Source: Candidatus Gastranaerophilales bacterium (lineage in GTDB: Bacteria > Cyanobacteriota > Vampirovibrionia > Gastranaerophilales > Gastranaerophilaceae). Taken from it: a stretch of 35,846 nucleotides of DNA. Made by a program: the position numbers and the translations under genes. Position 1 is the stretch's first letter. The number at the start of each line of letters is the position of its first letter. This document shows positions 22,607 to 31,869 of this stretch, in pieces. The notes beneath the pieces are model-generated. The model had not been told where the DNA came from and did not search any database. It was given only the letters and a program-made list of their open reading frames with translations. Where the stretch lies: NCBI GenBank assembly GCA_003150395.1, contig QAMI01000041.1, positions 1-35,846 of the forward strand, in the 5' to 3' direction.

Positions 22607-23914
22607 CTAATCCAAGATTCCAAAACGGGCTTTTTCACGTTTTGTTTCTTCTGCACGATAGCTTTCGCCTATTTCTTCCTTTTTAAGTCCGAATAATCCT
22701 GGATGTTTCAATTCGCCTGTACCGAAAATCAAGTGCATAAAGTTTTTCGTTACAGTGATTGCCGTAAACATTGAAACCATAACACCTAACGCAAGAGTCA
22801 ATGCAAATCCTTTTACAACGCTTGTTCCAAGCAGGTAAAGAATTACACATGTAATTATAGTTGTCATATTTGAGTCAAAAATACTGGTGAAAGCTCTGTC
22901 AAAACCTGAATTTATAGCAGTAAAAAGATTTCTTCCGGCTCTCAGTTCTTCTTTTGTTCTTTCAAAAATAAGAATATTTGCGTCAACCGCCATACCAATT
23001 GAAAGGATGAAACCTGCAATACCTGCCAATGTCAAAGTTACAGGAATAGTTTTAAACAATGCAAACAATATTAAACTGTAAATTATCAAAGCAATATCAG
23101 CAATTAATCCCGGAACATGATAGAAAACCAGCATAAATATCATAACCGCTCCAAGCCCGATTATACCGGCTTTTTTAGAAGCCGCAATACTATCTGCGCC
23201 GAGTGTCGGTCCAACAGTATTTTCTTCAACAACTTCCGCAGGAACAGGAAGTGCGCCGGCATTTAGCAAATCTACCATTCTTTCGGCTTCTTCATAAGCA
23301 AAACCACTGTCGCCGCCGGAGATTTGAGCGTTTCCTCCGTAAATAGGTTCTCTGATAACAGGTGCGGATTGCAATTCACCGTCAAAGAAAATTGCCATTT
23401 GCTGATTTACAAGCTCTTCAGTCAATTGAGCGAATTTCTTAGCACCTTCTGCATTAAATTCCAAAGATACAACCCACTGTCCTGATGAATCTGTTGTCAA
23501 TTGAGATTTTGATAAATCCTTACCTGTCAAACCTGTAGATTCCCAAGATACAACGCCTTTTTCAGCTTTGCCCGGTCTTTTAAATTCTAGTTGAGCAGTT
23601 TCACCGATAAAAGCCTTTGCTTCTTTCAAATCTGTAACGGCAGGAATTTCAACTAACAATCTTTTGTCACCAACCTGCTGTACAACGGTTTCTGAAACGC
23701 CAAGCTTGTTAACGCGCTGCTCAATTGCAAACTGCAAATGACTCATAACCTCCGGTGTAATTTCTTTTACCTGGTCAGTGGTTTGCGCTTCAAGAACAAG
23801 TCTTGAGCCGCCGACCAAATCAAGTCCGAGTTTTGTCGGCTTCATGAGAATTACAGCAATTGAAGTTACTACAATTGCAACAATTACCCAAAACATAATA
23901 ATTTTGTTTTTCAC
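22607..23914 (-). CDS. secD: Protein translocase subunit SecD
   Basis: The 435-residue inner-membrane protein is the partner of SecF. It has one N-terminal helix, the signature GLDLVGGSRLVLE, and a periplasmic P1 domain with the GDSGFAYEEAERMVDLLNAG region. The C-terminal helices carry GMAVDANILIFERTKEEL and SIFDSNMTTIIT. It is shorter than E. coli SecD (615) because the P1 domain is compact. The start is a GTG at 23914, supported by AGAGGAAT eight bases upstream. It is the first gene of the secD-secF pair. dapA lies upstream on the same strand after a gap of about 100 bases that shows only a weak AT hairpin. Confidence 0.97.
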   Translation of the reverse strand: MKNKIIMFWVIVAIVVTSIAVILMKPTKLGLDLVGGSRLVLEAQTTDQVKEITPEVMSHLQFAIEQRVNKLGVSETVVQQVGDKRLLVEIPAVTDLKEAKAFIGETAQLEFKRPGKAEKGVVSWESTGLTGKDLSKSQLTTDSSGQWVVSLEFNAEGAKKFAQLTEELVNQQMAIFFDGELQSAPVIREPIYGGNAQISGGDSGFAYEEAERMVDLLNAGALPVPAEVVEENTVGPTLGADSIAASKKAGIIGLGAVMIFMLVFYHVPGLIADIALIIYSLILFALFKTIPVTLTLAGIAGFILSIGMAVDANILIFERTKEELRAGRNLFTAINSGFDRAFTSIFDSNMTTIITCVILYLLGTSVVKGFALTLALGVMVSMFTAITVTKNFMHLIFGTGELKHPGLFGLKKEEIGESYRAEETKREKARFGILD

Positions 23915-24016
23915 TTTTTTATTCCTCTTTTACTGTATTTTTATATGTAGTTTTCAGACAGGACAATCCTGTGAACTTTTATATTTTATTTAAAAATATA
24001 AAATTAATTTATAACC

Positions 24017-24919
24017 TTATCCGGCTAATTCGGTTTTAACTTTATCAACAACCGCAAATAATTCAGCTTTTTGCGCCTCGTCAAGCTGAACCAGCGGCAA
24101 TCTGACATAATCTTCAATTAACCCGATATGCGAAAGTGCAGCTTTAACCGGAACAGGATTGGGTGCCATGAAAAGCTTTCTGAAAACCGGGAAAAGCGTT
24201 TTGTGCATATTTTTTGCGGCTGTAACCTCACCGGTTTTAAAATTTCTAATCATAGATTTTAATTCAGCGCCAAAAAGGTGTGATGCAACTGAAATTACGC
24301 CATGAACCCCAAGCGCCATCATCGGAAGAGTTAAACTGTCGTCGCCTGAATAAATTGCAAAATCAGCCGGACATTGAATTTTCATTTCAGAAATCAAATC
24401 CATATCAGAACAACTTTGCTTAATCGCAACAATATTTGAATACTTGTCTGCCAGATATGCCACTGTTGCAGGAAGCATGTTCACACCAGTGCGGGACGGA
24501 ATATTATATAGAATTACCGGCAAATCAGAGGCTTCCGCAATTGCGGAAAAATGTTCAATCATGCCTTTTTGCGAAGGTTTGTTGTAATAAGGAACAACAG
24601 ACAAAACAGCATCAACTTCTTCTTTTTGTGCCAGTTTTGTCATTTTAACCGCAGTTTCTGTAGAATTTGAGCCGGTATTCATAATAATTTTAGATTTGTT
24701 TGCACAAGCCCGTTTTACGGTTGAAAGAAGCTCCAGCTCTTCTTCATGGGTTAAGGTAGGGCTTTCCCCTGTTGTTCCGGCTACAAGAAGGGTTTCACTT
24801 CCGTTTGCAATCAAATATTTTGTAAGTTCTTCAGTTTTATTATAATCAATTTCTCCGGATTTATTCATCGGCGTAACCATAGCAGTAACAACTTCACCTG
24901 CGTCAAATCTCAATGCCAT
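24017..24919 (-). CDS. dapA: 4-hydroxy-tetrahydrodipicolinate synthase
   Basis: The 300-residue aldolase condenses pyruvate with aspartate semialdehyde, the first committed step of lysine and diaminopimelate synthesis. The Schiff-base lysine is K167 in VAIKQS, the catalytic Tyr is Y138 in LYNIPSRTG, and the substrate loop is AGTTGESPTLTHEE. The length is normal. GAGG precedes the ATG, and a -10-like TATTTT lies just upstream. It is divergent from the lptC operon across 62 bases. It probably feeds diaminopimelate into peptidoglycan, in line with ddl and ftsQ elsewhere in the window. Confidence 0.97.
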   Translation of the reverse strand: MALRFDAGEVVTAMVTPMNKSGEIDYNKTEELTKYLIANGSETLLVAGTTGESPTLTHEEELELLSTVKRACANKSKIIMNTGSNSTETAVKMTKLAQKEEVDAVLSVVPYYNKPSQKGMIEHFSAIAEASDLPVILYNIPSRTGVNMLPATVAYLADKYSNIVAIKQSCSDMDLISEMKIQCPADFAIYSGDDSLTLPMMALGVHGVISVASHLFGAELKSMIRNFKTGEVTAAKNMHKTLFPVFRKLFMAPNPVPVKAALSHIGLIEDYVRLPLVQLDEAQKAELFAVVDKVKTELAG

Positions 24920-24981
24920 ATAAAACCTCTTTCTGTTAAAATATCCCTATTTAAAATGATTATATTACAAAAGAACTCAAT

Positions 24982-25641
24982 ATGTTTAAAATATTAAGAT
25001 ATTTAATTTCTTTTTGTATAAATGAAAGAATTTATGCTAACATCTTAAATATGAACTGGAAAAATTTAAGTAGAAAGAGAAAAGCTTATATTCTGGGATT
25101 GCTGACGCTTATTGGCATTTTGGCATGGGCATTTATTTCTGCAGGCGTGATAACCCACAATTTTAACAGAAGCCAGCTTGCGACTCAGGAAGATAAACAG
25201 GAAGCTTTAATCAACGGACTTATTCTGACAGAAACAAAAAAATCAGAAAAATACTGGGAAATATACGGTGAAACAGGAACCTACAACAGCAATAACGAAG
25301 TTGCATTGCTTGATAATGTAATCGGAAATTTTTATGATGAAAACAATGAAGTTTCAATGAGTTTTGAGTCTTCGCATGGGACATATAACTCAAAAAAGAA
25401 TGAAATTATTTTGTATGAACATACAATAATAGTAATAAAAGACGGGACAACATTACACGCAGACAGACTTACCTGGTCTGGTTCAAATAACCCGGTGACA
25501 GCCAGAGGAAATGTTGTAATAACAAGAAATAAAGATTTTTATGCCACCGCTGATGAAGTGGAAATCAGTCCCGACTATTCCACATTCAAAATTAAGGGCA
25601 ACGCGGTTTCCAAACTATACGATAACAAGGAGAAAAAATGA
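24982..25641 (+). CDS. lptC: LPS export protein LptC
   Basis: The 219-residue bitopic inner-membrane protein should pass lipopolysaccharide from the LptBFG transporter to LptA. A membrane helix (AYILGLLTLIGILAWAF, about residues 35-51) is followed by a periplasmic beta-jellyroll of repeated strand pairs, for example ETGTYNSNNEVALLDNV and DGTTLHADRLTW. The second Met (codon 24, MNWKNLSRKRK) gives a more typical 196-residue protein with a short basic cytoplasmic tail. Neither ATG has a convincing ribosome binding site, so the start is uncertain. The gene overlaps lptA by 4 nt (ATGA), which supports the identity. It implies a diderm envelope. Confidence 0.88.
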   Translation: MFKILRYLISFCINERIYANILNMNWKNLSRKRKAYILGLLTLIGILAWAFISAGVITHNFNRSQLATQEDKQEALINGLILTETKKSEKYWEIYGETGTYNSNNEVALLDNVIGNFYDENNEVSMSFESSHGTYNSKKNEIILYEHTIIVIKDGTTLHADRLTWSGSNNPVTARGNVVITRNKDFYATADEVEISPDYSTFKIKGNAVSKLYDNKEKK

Positions 25642-26621
25642 AAAAAATACTGATTGCATTTATAGGGATATTTTTATTTGCATGTCTGGCAGCCCAGGCG
25701 GCAGATCTTGTTATTGAATCAAAAACACAGACATTTAATGAAGGCGACAGCAAAATCAAATTCAGCGGAGATGTAAAAGTTTCTGTTGACAGCCTTCGTG
25801 TTGAAGGGCAAAAAGCTGATGTGAGTGTAGTTGACGGACAAAAACTTGATACTGCAACATTTTACGACAAACCTTACGCATACGAAATCAAAAAAAATAA
25901 AAAACGTGAAGTTAAAGCAAATATTCTTAAATTATCGCTTATTACAAAGGTTGTCAGAGCCGAAGGAGATTCGCAGTCAATAGTTTTTGAAGGCCAGAAA
26001 CCGATTGTTGTAATAAACGCAGATGTTCAGGAATACAACACAAAAACCGGTGTTATGACAGCAACCGGCGCCGTTACAATTATGTATAAAGAACTTGAAA
26101 CATTCTCAAACAAAGCAATCATAAAAACCAATAAAAACGGAGATTTAAAAGACCTCGAATTAATAGGTAATGCAAGATTAAAACAGCAGGACAACGAATC
26201 TTTTGCTGACAGATTTTACTATGATGATGCAACAAAAATAGTCACTGCAACCGGAAATACAACAACAAATGCCATTATGGAGAATGGCGAAAAATTAACC
26301 TTAAAATCCGCAAGGCAGGAATACACTCAAAACACAAACACATTCAATGCAAGCGGCAATGTAAAAGTGTGGTATCAGGATTACTTTGCGCAAGGACCAA
26401 AAATTGCTGTCTATCCTGACAAAACAACAAAGAAACCTAATGAAATATATTTTGTCGGCCGCTCAAGCATAACACAGGGTATGCGCACAATTTATGCAGA
26501 CAAAATCCGTATGATATTGAAACCAAAAGACTTCCATGCAGAAGGCAACACCCGCACAGTAATTAAAAACATCGGAGGCGGCGGCAGTGGCGATGATGAA
26601 GAAATGACACTTGGATTATAG
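25638..26621 (+). CDS. lptA: LptA/OstA-family LPS transport protein
   Basis: The 327-residue exported protein has a signal peptide ending near A-A-Q-A-A. A series of OstA-type beta strands follows: KIKFSGDVKVSVDSLRVEGQ, TGVMTATGAVTIMYKELETF and TNTFNASGNVKVWYQDYF. LptA bridges the periplasm and carries lipopolysaccharide to the outer membrane. At about 300 mature residues it is nearly twice the size of E. coli LptA (185), with at least two OstA-like repeats. It ends in GGGGSGDDEEMTLGL, a flexible acidic tail. It starts within the lptC stop codon. Confidence 0.88.
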   Translation: MKKILIAFIGIFLFACLAAQAADLVIESKTQTFNEGDSKIKFSGDVKVSVDSLRVEGQKADVSVVDGQKLDTATFYDKPYAYEIKKNKKREVKANILKLSLITKVVRAEGDSQSIVFEGQKPIVVINADVQEYNTKTGVMTATGAVTIMYKELETFSNKAIIKTNKNGDLKDLELIGNARLKQQDNESFADRFYYDDATKIVTATGNTTTNAIMENGEKLTLKSARQEYTQNTNTFNASGNVKVWYQDYFAQGPKIAVYPDKTTKKPNEIYFVGRSSITQGMRTIYADKIRMILKPKDFHAEGNTRTVIKNIGGGGSGDDEEMTLGL

Positions 26622-26641
26622 CAGCCCTTGAAGGAGTACTT

Positions 26642-27418
26642 ATGAGTAAGATTGAACAGGCATTAGAAGCATTCAAGAAAAAAGATTTTGAAAAAGCTTT
26701 GGACTTATTCAGTTCGGTTGTTGAAACCGGCGAAGAATCCGCTGAAATTTATAACAACATCGGGCTTTGTTACCTTCACAGGGGAAACACCGAAAAAGCC
26801 GAAGAAAATTTTCTTAAAGCACTGAATTTAAATCCTAAATTGGCGCAGATTTATGTAAACCTAGCCGAACTTTATTATAAAGAAAAAGATTACGAAAATG
26901 GCATCCAGCTTTTGTCACAGGGAATTTATGAGCTTCCGGAAGAAATGGTTCTGGCACACTTTCTTGCAAGGTTTTACATGGAAGACGCGCGGTTGGATTT
27001 GGCAATTGACGAACTCGAAAAAATTCTTGAGCATCAGCCGGAAAATTATGACGCTTACTATGATTTAGGCAAAGTTCATTTTGAACTCGGAAATTACGCG
27101 CTTGCAGCTGAAAACTTTGAAAACGTTCTCCAATACAAAGAAAATAACGAATGGCTTTATTATTATTTAGGTCAGGCATACGAAGCTAATGATGAAATCG
27201 ACAAGGCGCTCTCTAATTTTCTAAAAGCCATTGCTGTAAATGACGCATTTCATCCGGCATATAAAAAAGCGGCAATTTTATTTCTGGCACGCGGCGATAT
27301 GGAAGATGCAATCGAATATTTTGAATCTTATATGGAATTAAATATTCCCGACGAAGAAAAAGAAAATATCAAAAAACTTGTAGAAAGAATTAAGAAGAAG
27401 CAGGAAAATGAAGAATAA
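26642..27418 (+). CDS. Tetratricopeptide repeat protein
   Basis: The 258-residue cytoplasmic protein has no signal peptide and about six TPR units. Examples are AEIYNNIGLCYLHRGNTEKA, YDAYYDLGKVHFELGNYALA and EWLYYYLGQAYEANDEIDKA, with alanine and glycine at the helix-packing positions. TPR arrays bind partner proteins. No catalytic domain is attached, so the partner is unknown. AGGAG is the ribosome binding site. It lies 20 nt after lptA and overlaps dprA by 11 nt, so it belongs to the same transcript. Confidence 0.9.
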   Translation: MSKIEQALEAFKKKDFEKALDLFSSVVETGEESAEIYNNIGLCYLHRGNTEKAEENFLKALNLNPKLAQIYVNLAELYYKEKDYENGIQLLSQGIYELPEEMVLAHFLARFYMEDARLDLAIDELEKILEHQPENYDAYYDLGKVHFELGNYALAAENFENVLQYKENNEWLYYYLGQAYEANDEIDKALSNFLKAIAVNDAFHPAYKKAAILFLARGDMEDAIEYFESYMELNIPDEEKENIKKLVERIKKKQENEE

Positions 27419-28493
27419 ATACTGGATAGCATTTTCATCAATAGAACAAATCGACAGCGCTTTTACACTCAAAATTTTCGAACATTTTAAAGACATTGAA
27501 AAAGCGTTCAACGCAACGTCCGACGAATTGAAAAATATCGAAGGCTTGAGTATAAAAAAGGCTGAAAACTTTTTAAAATTCCGCGACAAAACAAATCCTG
27601 ACAAAGCCTTAGCGTTCGTAAACGAAAAAGAAATCGGATATTTGACTTTCGATGATGAAAATTATCCTGTAATGCTAAAAAATATTGACGACCCGCCGGC
27701 AGTGCTTTTTTATAAAGGCGATTTGAAAAGCATTAATTTCGAAAAAACTCTGGCAGTTGTAGGCTCAAGAAAAACTTCAAAATATGCAAAAGAAGCTGTC
27801 CACAGACTTTTGGAAGGACTTGCAAATACAGATATTTGTATAGTTTCAGGACTTGCCTCCGGCGTTGATACGGCGGCACATGTTGCAGCACTTGACAACA
27901 ATTTAAAAACCATAGGCGTTATTGCAAGCGGCTTTGACTACATTTATCCTGCAGCAAACAAAGATTTGTACAAAAAAATTGAAAAAGGCGGCGGCGTAAT
28001 TTTCACTGAATATTACCCGACATTCGAACCTTTAAAATTCAGATTTCCGCAAAGAAACAGAATTGTTTCAGGGCTTTCATATGGAACACTCGTAGCAGAG
28101 GCCTCTATCAAAAGCGGCGCGCTTATTACGGCTCACCTGACACTTGATCAGGGGCGCGAATTAATGTGCATTCCGGGGCTTATTACAAATCCGAATACCG
28201 AAGGCATTTACAAGCTTCTCAAAAACGGAGCAGCACTCATTACAAAATCAGAAGATATTCTTGAGGCGCTAGGGTGGGAAATCAAACCCGCCGAACAATT
28301 AAAAATGGATTTAGAAAATCTTGATGAGACAGAAACAAAAATTCTAAAAGCAATTGAAGTTGAGGAAAAAGGCGTTGATGAAATTATGGCAATTACAAAA
28401 ATGGATATTGATACGCTTTTAATTAACTTGACAACAATGGAGCTTAAAGGCATAATAGAACAGGTCAACGGCGACAGATATAAGAGGGCGTAA
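27408..28493 (+). CDS. dprA: DNA processing protein DprA
   Basis: The 361-residue protein binds incoming single-stranded DNA and loads RecA during natural transformation. The N-terminal SAM-like region (YWIAFSSIEQIDS) is followed by the Rossmann-type core with VVGSRKTSKYAKEA, IVSGLASGVDTAAH, FPQRNRIVSGLSYGTLVAEA and SGALITAHLTLDQGREL. A C-terminal winged-helix domain closes the protein. All three regions are intact. The gene starts inside the TPR gene. Its presence beside two prepilin-like genes is compatible with competence, but dprA also occurs in species never seen to transform. Confidence 0.96.
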   Translation: MKNKYWIAFSSIEQIDSAFTLKIFEHFKDIEKAFNATSDELKNIEGLSIKKAENFLKFRDKTNPDKALAFVNEKEIGYLTFDDENYPVMLKNIDDPPAVLFYKGDLKSINFEKTLAVVGSRKTSKYAKEAVHRLLEGLANTDICIVSGLASGVDTAAHVAALDNNLKTIGVIASGFDYIYPAANKDLYKKIEKGGGVIFTEYYPTFEPLKFRFPQRNRIVSGLSYGTLVAEASIKSGALITAHLTLDQGRELMCIPGLITNPNTEGIYKLLKNGAALITKSEDILEALGWEIKPAEQLKMDLENLDETETKILKAIEVEEKGVDEIMAITKMDIDTLLINLTTMELKGIIEQVNGDRYKRA

Positions 28494-28501
28494 AAATATA
28501 A

Positions 28502-30856
28502 ATGGCAAAGACATCATCAGCGGCAGAAAAACCCGCTAAAAAAGCATCTAATAAAAAAGAAAAATCTTTAGTAATAGTCGAGTCTCCTGCAAAATCTAAA
28601 ACAATCAGAAAAATTTTAGGAGACAGCTTTCAAATTGAAGCGAGTTTCGGGCACGTCAGAAACCTTCCGGTAAAAGACCCTGCAACCGAAAATCTCGGCT
28701 TTGATATCCAGAATCATTTTGCGCCAAAATTCGAAGTAATTCCCGGCAAACAGGCAGTTGTGAAAAAGCTTAATGATATGGCTCAAAAAGTTGACAAAAT
28801 CTATCTTGCATCCGACCCTGACCGCGAAGGAGAAGCTATAGCCTGGCATGTCCGCCAGCTTTTGAAAGTTCCGGACGAAAAAGTTTTGCGAATTGTCTTT
28901 AACGAAATTACACCCAAAGCCGTGAAGCATTCTGTCGAAAACCCGCGCGGAATTGACATGGATATGGTGCAAGCCCAGCAGACCCGCCAAATCTTAGACA
29001 AACTTGTTGGTTACAAATTAAGCCCGGTTTTATGGAAACAAATCGGTAACAGAAATCTTTCAGCCGGCCGCGTCCAGTCAGTTGCGCTTAGAATGATTTG
29101 TGAGCGCGAAGAGGAAATCGAAGCATTTGTTCCGCAGGAATACTGGTCAATTCACACAGATTTGGACAAAGACGGAAAAGTTTTCGAAGCAGAGCTTTCA
29201 AAATACAAAAACAAAGCAATCGAAAAAACAATCAAAAATCAGGAAGAAGCACAAAAAATTGTTGATTATTTAAAAGACCCGTCACGCGAATTTGAAGTCG
29301 ATAAAGTTACAAAAAAAACAATAAAGCGAAAGCCGACGGCGCCTTTTATCACCTCAACGCTGCAACGCGCGGCAAGTTCAAAACTCGGATTTGGCGTTCA
29401 AAAAACAATGCAGGTTGCCCAGAAACTTTACGAAGGTATGGAAATCGACGGCACTCCAGTCGGTCTGATTACCTATATGAGAACTGATAGTGTCAGGGTT
29501 TCAGACGATGCGCAAGGCATGGCAAAAGATTTTATCCTCAACAATTACGGCGAAAAATATTACCCCGAAACTCCGAATATTTACACAAAAGGCAAACAAA
29601 ACGTTCAGGACGCGCACGAAGCAATTCGTCCCTCATACCCCGAACGCACGCCTGACAGTATTAAACAGTATCTTGACGCCGACCAGTACAAGCTTTACAA
29701 ACTTATCTGGAATAAATTCATGTCCTCGCAGATGTCAAATGCAGAAATCGCAAACAAATCAATCGAAATTAAGGCAGGTGACTGCACCTTGAAAGCCGGA
29801 ACTTCAAAAGTCACATTCGACGGTTTTTTAAAGCTTTACAACGACTCAGAAGAAGACGAAAAAGCAGCAGATTCTAAAATTCCGGATTTGGAAAAAGGCG
29901 ACAAAGTGCTTTGCAAAAAAATAACACCCAAACAACACTTTACACAGCCGCCGCCGCGCTACAACGAAGCATCGCTGGTTAAAGCGCTTGAAGAACACGG
30001 CATCGGACGTCCGTCAACTTATGCGACAATTATCACGGTTATTCAAACGCGAAAATACGTAGAAAAACGAGAAAAAGCGCTTCATCCGACACTTTTGGGA
30101 CGAACGGTTTCAAAACAGCTTGTTGCACAGTTTGCCGACATTATGGATTACAAATTCACAGCCGGCATGGAAAGCAAGTTAGACGATATCGCTGAAAAAA
30201 AGCTGATTTGGAACGAAGTTTTAGAGAAATTTTACGAACCGTTTATTGTGGAAGTGAACAAAGCCCTTGGCAGCAGCGAGCGTGTAAAAATTGAAAGCAA
30301 TATTAAATGCCCGAACTGCGGCCAACCAATGCTTGTCAAAACAAGCCGTAAAGGCCAGCAATTTTTGGGATGTTCAGGCTATCCTGACTGCAAAACCGTT
30401 ATGTCAATGAATGTTTTGACTGAAAACTTGGAAGGCGCCCCATCAAATGAACCGGAAGTTTGCGAAGAAAAATGTGAAAAATGCGGGTCTGATATGGTGT
30501 TCAAAACCGGTCCGTACGGGAAATACATGGAATGCACAAATGAAAACTGCAAGCACAGAAAACCTTACCGCCGCTCAACCGGCGTGACCTGCCCTAAATG
30601 CGGCAAAGGCGTTATTGTTGAGAGAAAATCAAAACGAGGAACAGTATTTTTCGGCTGTGACAAATATCCGGACTGCGACTTTGTTTTATGGAATGAACCG
30701 ACAGGTGAAGTTTGTCCTGACTGCGGCGGGCTTTTAGTAAAAAAAGAACTTAAAAAAGGCACAACAATCGAATGTTCAAACCGTTCATGCGGCTACAAGG
30801 CTCCGGTCACTGAGACTGCTGAGGCGGAGACACCAACTGAAAATGCGGATAGTTAG
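28502..30856 (+). CDS. topA: DNA topoisomerase I
   Basis: The 784-residue type IA topoisomerase relaxes negative supercoils. A lysine- and alanine-rich tail precedes the Toprim domain (LVIVESPAKSKTIRKIL, with E27, and the acidic triad D105/D107/E109). The active-site tyrosine is Y325 in ITYMRTDS. The C-terminus has four zinc ribbons starting at C603: CPNCG, CEKCG, CPKCG and CPDCG, each with a downstream Cys pair. It ends in an acidic threonine-rich tail. The gene lies 8 nt after dprA, the usual dprA-topA pairing. The ribosome binding site is weak: GAGGG lies far upstream, inside dprA. Confidence 0.98.
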   Translation: MAKTSSAAEKPAKKASNKKEKSLVIVESPAKSKTIRKILGDSFQIEASFGHVRNLPVKDPATENLGFDIQNHFAPKFEVIPGKQAVVKKLNDMAQKVDKIYLASDPDREGEAIAWHVRQLLKVPDEKVLRIVFNEITPKAVKHSVENPRGIDMDMVQAQQTRQILDKLVGYKLSPVLWKQIGNRNLSAGRVQSVALRMICEREEEIEAFVPQEYWSIHTDLDKDGKVFEAELSKYKNKAIEKTIKNQEEAQKIVDYLKDPSREFEVDKVTKKTIKRKPTAPFITSTLQRAASSKLGFGVQKTMQVAQKLYEGMEIDGTPVGLITYMRTDSVRVSDDAQGMAKDFILNNYGEKYYPETPNIYTKGKQNVQDAHEAIRPSYPERTPDSIKQYLDADQYKLYKLIWNKFMSSQMSNAEIANKSIEIKAGDCTLKAGTSKVTFDGFLKLYNDSEEDEKAADSKIPDLEKGDKVLCKKITPKQHFTQPPPRYNEASLVKALEEHGIGRPSTYATIITVIQTRKYVEKREKALHPTLLGRTVSKQLVAQFADIMDYKFTAGMESKLDDIAEKKLIWNEVLEKFYEPFIVEVNKALGSSERVKIESNIKCPNCGQPMLVKTSRKGQQFLGCSGYPDCKTVMSMNVLTENLEGAPSNEPEVCEEKCEKCGSDMVFKTGPYGKYMECTNENCKHRKPYRRSTGVTCPKCGKGVIVERKSKRGTVFFGCDKYPDCDFVLWNEPTGEVCPDCGGLLVKKELKKGTTIECSNRSCGYKAPVTETAEAETPTENADS

Positions 30857-30868
30857 AAAGGAGGCATA

Positions 30869-31708
30869 ATGCAAAAATTCGGACTTATCGGATATCCTTT
30901 GGGACATTCAATTTCTGCGTTTATTCATAGAGCAGGCTTTGAAAGTCTTGGAATAAAAGCAAGTTATGAACTTCTTGAAACTAATCCTGAGGATTTGGTT
31001 GACCGCGTGAAATTCTTTAAGCACGAACATTATGCCGGTTTTAATGTGACAATTCCGCTAAAGCTTCCGATTTCACTTTTTGTCCAAGAAGTTGACAAAT
31101 ACGCAGATATTGCAGGTGCTGTTAATACCGTAAAAATCAATTCTGACAAGACATTCAAAGGTTTTAACACAGATGCCTCAGGTTTTAGAAAAGCAATTCC
31201 GAAAGATATTGATTTAAAAGGTGCAAATGTGGCGCTTCTTGGAACAGGTGGTGCAAGCAGGGCTGCAGTTTTGGCACTTTCAGAATGCGGAGTGGCTGAA
31301 ATTGGAGTTTACACAAGAAATATCCCGAACGCAATGGATTATATGGCTTACATGAGAAGAAAATTTCCGGCAATCACGTTTACGGCATATCAAATAGATC
31401 AGGTGCGCGACTTAAGCCGCTATCAAATGCTTGTAAACACAACGCCTATTGGTATGCAAGGACGTTCAGCTGATATGACGCCTGTAGAAGAGCCGGTCTT
31501 AAAGACGATGCAAGATGGCGCAACAGTGTATGATGTAATTTACAATCCTAAAAAAACAATTCTTTTAAAAACAGCAGAAAAACTTGGATTTAGAACAATA
31601 AACGGTCTTGATATGCTGATTTATCAGGCTATAAGCGCTCAGGAAATCTGGTTTGGCAGAACACCTGACTTTAACGCTATGAAAATTGCGGCTTTAGAAA
31701 ATTTATAG
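30869..31708 (+). CDS. aroE: Shikimate dehydrogenase
   Basis: The 279-residue enzyme reduces 3-dehydroshikimate with NADPH in aromatic amino acid synthesis. The substrate site is GYPLGHSIS, and the catalytic pair is K65 (NVTIPLKLP) and D102 (FNTDASGF). The nucleotide loop is GTGGASRAA. Small departures from consensus are SAF for SPxxH neighbours and L64 for the usual His before the catalytic Lys. AAAGGAGG is a near-perfect ribosome binding site. It is the last gene of the lptC-aroE run. No terminator is visible before the next promoter. Confidence 0.95.
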   Translation: MQKFGLIGYPLGHSISAFIHRAGFESLGIKASYELLETNPEDLVDRVKFFKHEHYAGFNVTIPLKLPISLFVQEVDKYADIAGAVNTVKINSDKTFKGFNTDASGFRKAIPKDIDLKGANVALLGTGGASRAAVLALSECGVAEIGVYTRNIPNAMDYMAYMRRKFPAITFTAYQIDQVRDLSRYQMLVNTTPIGMQGRSADMTPVEEPVLKTMQDGATVYDVIYNPKKTILLKTAEKLGFRTINGLDMLIYQAISAQEIWFGRTPDFNAMKIAALENL

Positions 31709-31713
31709 TTAAG

Positions 31714-31742
31714 TTGCAAATAACAAAAAAATAATTTATAAT
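31714..31742 (+). promoter_or_regulatory. Strong predicted promoter of the second prepilin-like gene
   Basis: TTGCAA (31714-31719) and a perfect TATAAT (31737-31742) are separated by 17 nt. The transcript would start near 31750 and carry GGAG (31765-31768) upstream of the ATG at 31779. Confidence 0.72.
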
Positions 31743-31778
31743 AAACAATGAATATTCAAAAAAAGGAGATTTTCAAAA

Positions 31779-31838
31779 ATGCTAAAATTCAGTAAACACA
31801 CCACTTTGAGCCAGGGGGGGGGGGGCTTTAACATCTAA
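31779..31838 (+). pseudogene. Out-of-frame 5' end of the second prepilin-like gene
   Basis: The ATG at 31779 has a good promoter and ribosome binding site. It reads MLKFSKHTTLSQ, four glycines from the G tract, then FNI and a stop at 31836-31838. Removing one G (or adding two) joins this start to the long downstream frame. The result is a 255-residue prepilin with a 28-residue leader and A|F as processing site. As written, the gene is switched off. Confidence 0.75.
31814..31825 (+). repeat. 12-G homopolymer, candidate phase-variation tract
   Basis: Twelve consecutive Gs occur in AT-rich surroundings, 36 nt into the reading frame of a prepilin-like gene. Such tracts change length by slipped-strand mispairing during replication. 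Eleven or fourteen Gs would restore the frame; twelve breaks it. A miscounted homopolymer in the assembly is the main alternative. Confidence 0.85.
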
Positions 31839-31869
31839 CTCTCCTTTAATTTTTCATACAGCCTTTACA

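Noticed and set aside
23970..24005. Intrinsic terminator after dapA
   Set aside because: The hairpin is almost entirely A-T and lacks a G/C core, too weak to call.
28616..28990. Minus-strand ORF of 124 codons within topA
   Set aside because: It is a shadow of the conserved Toprim region, with no independent support.
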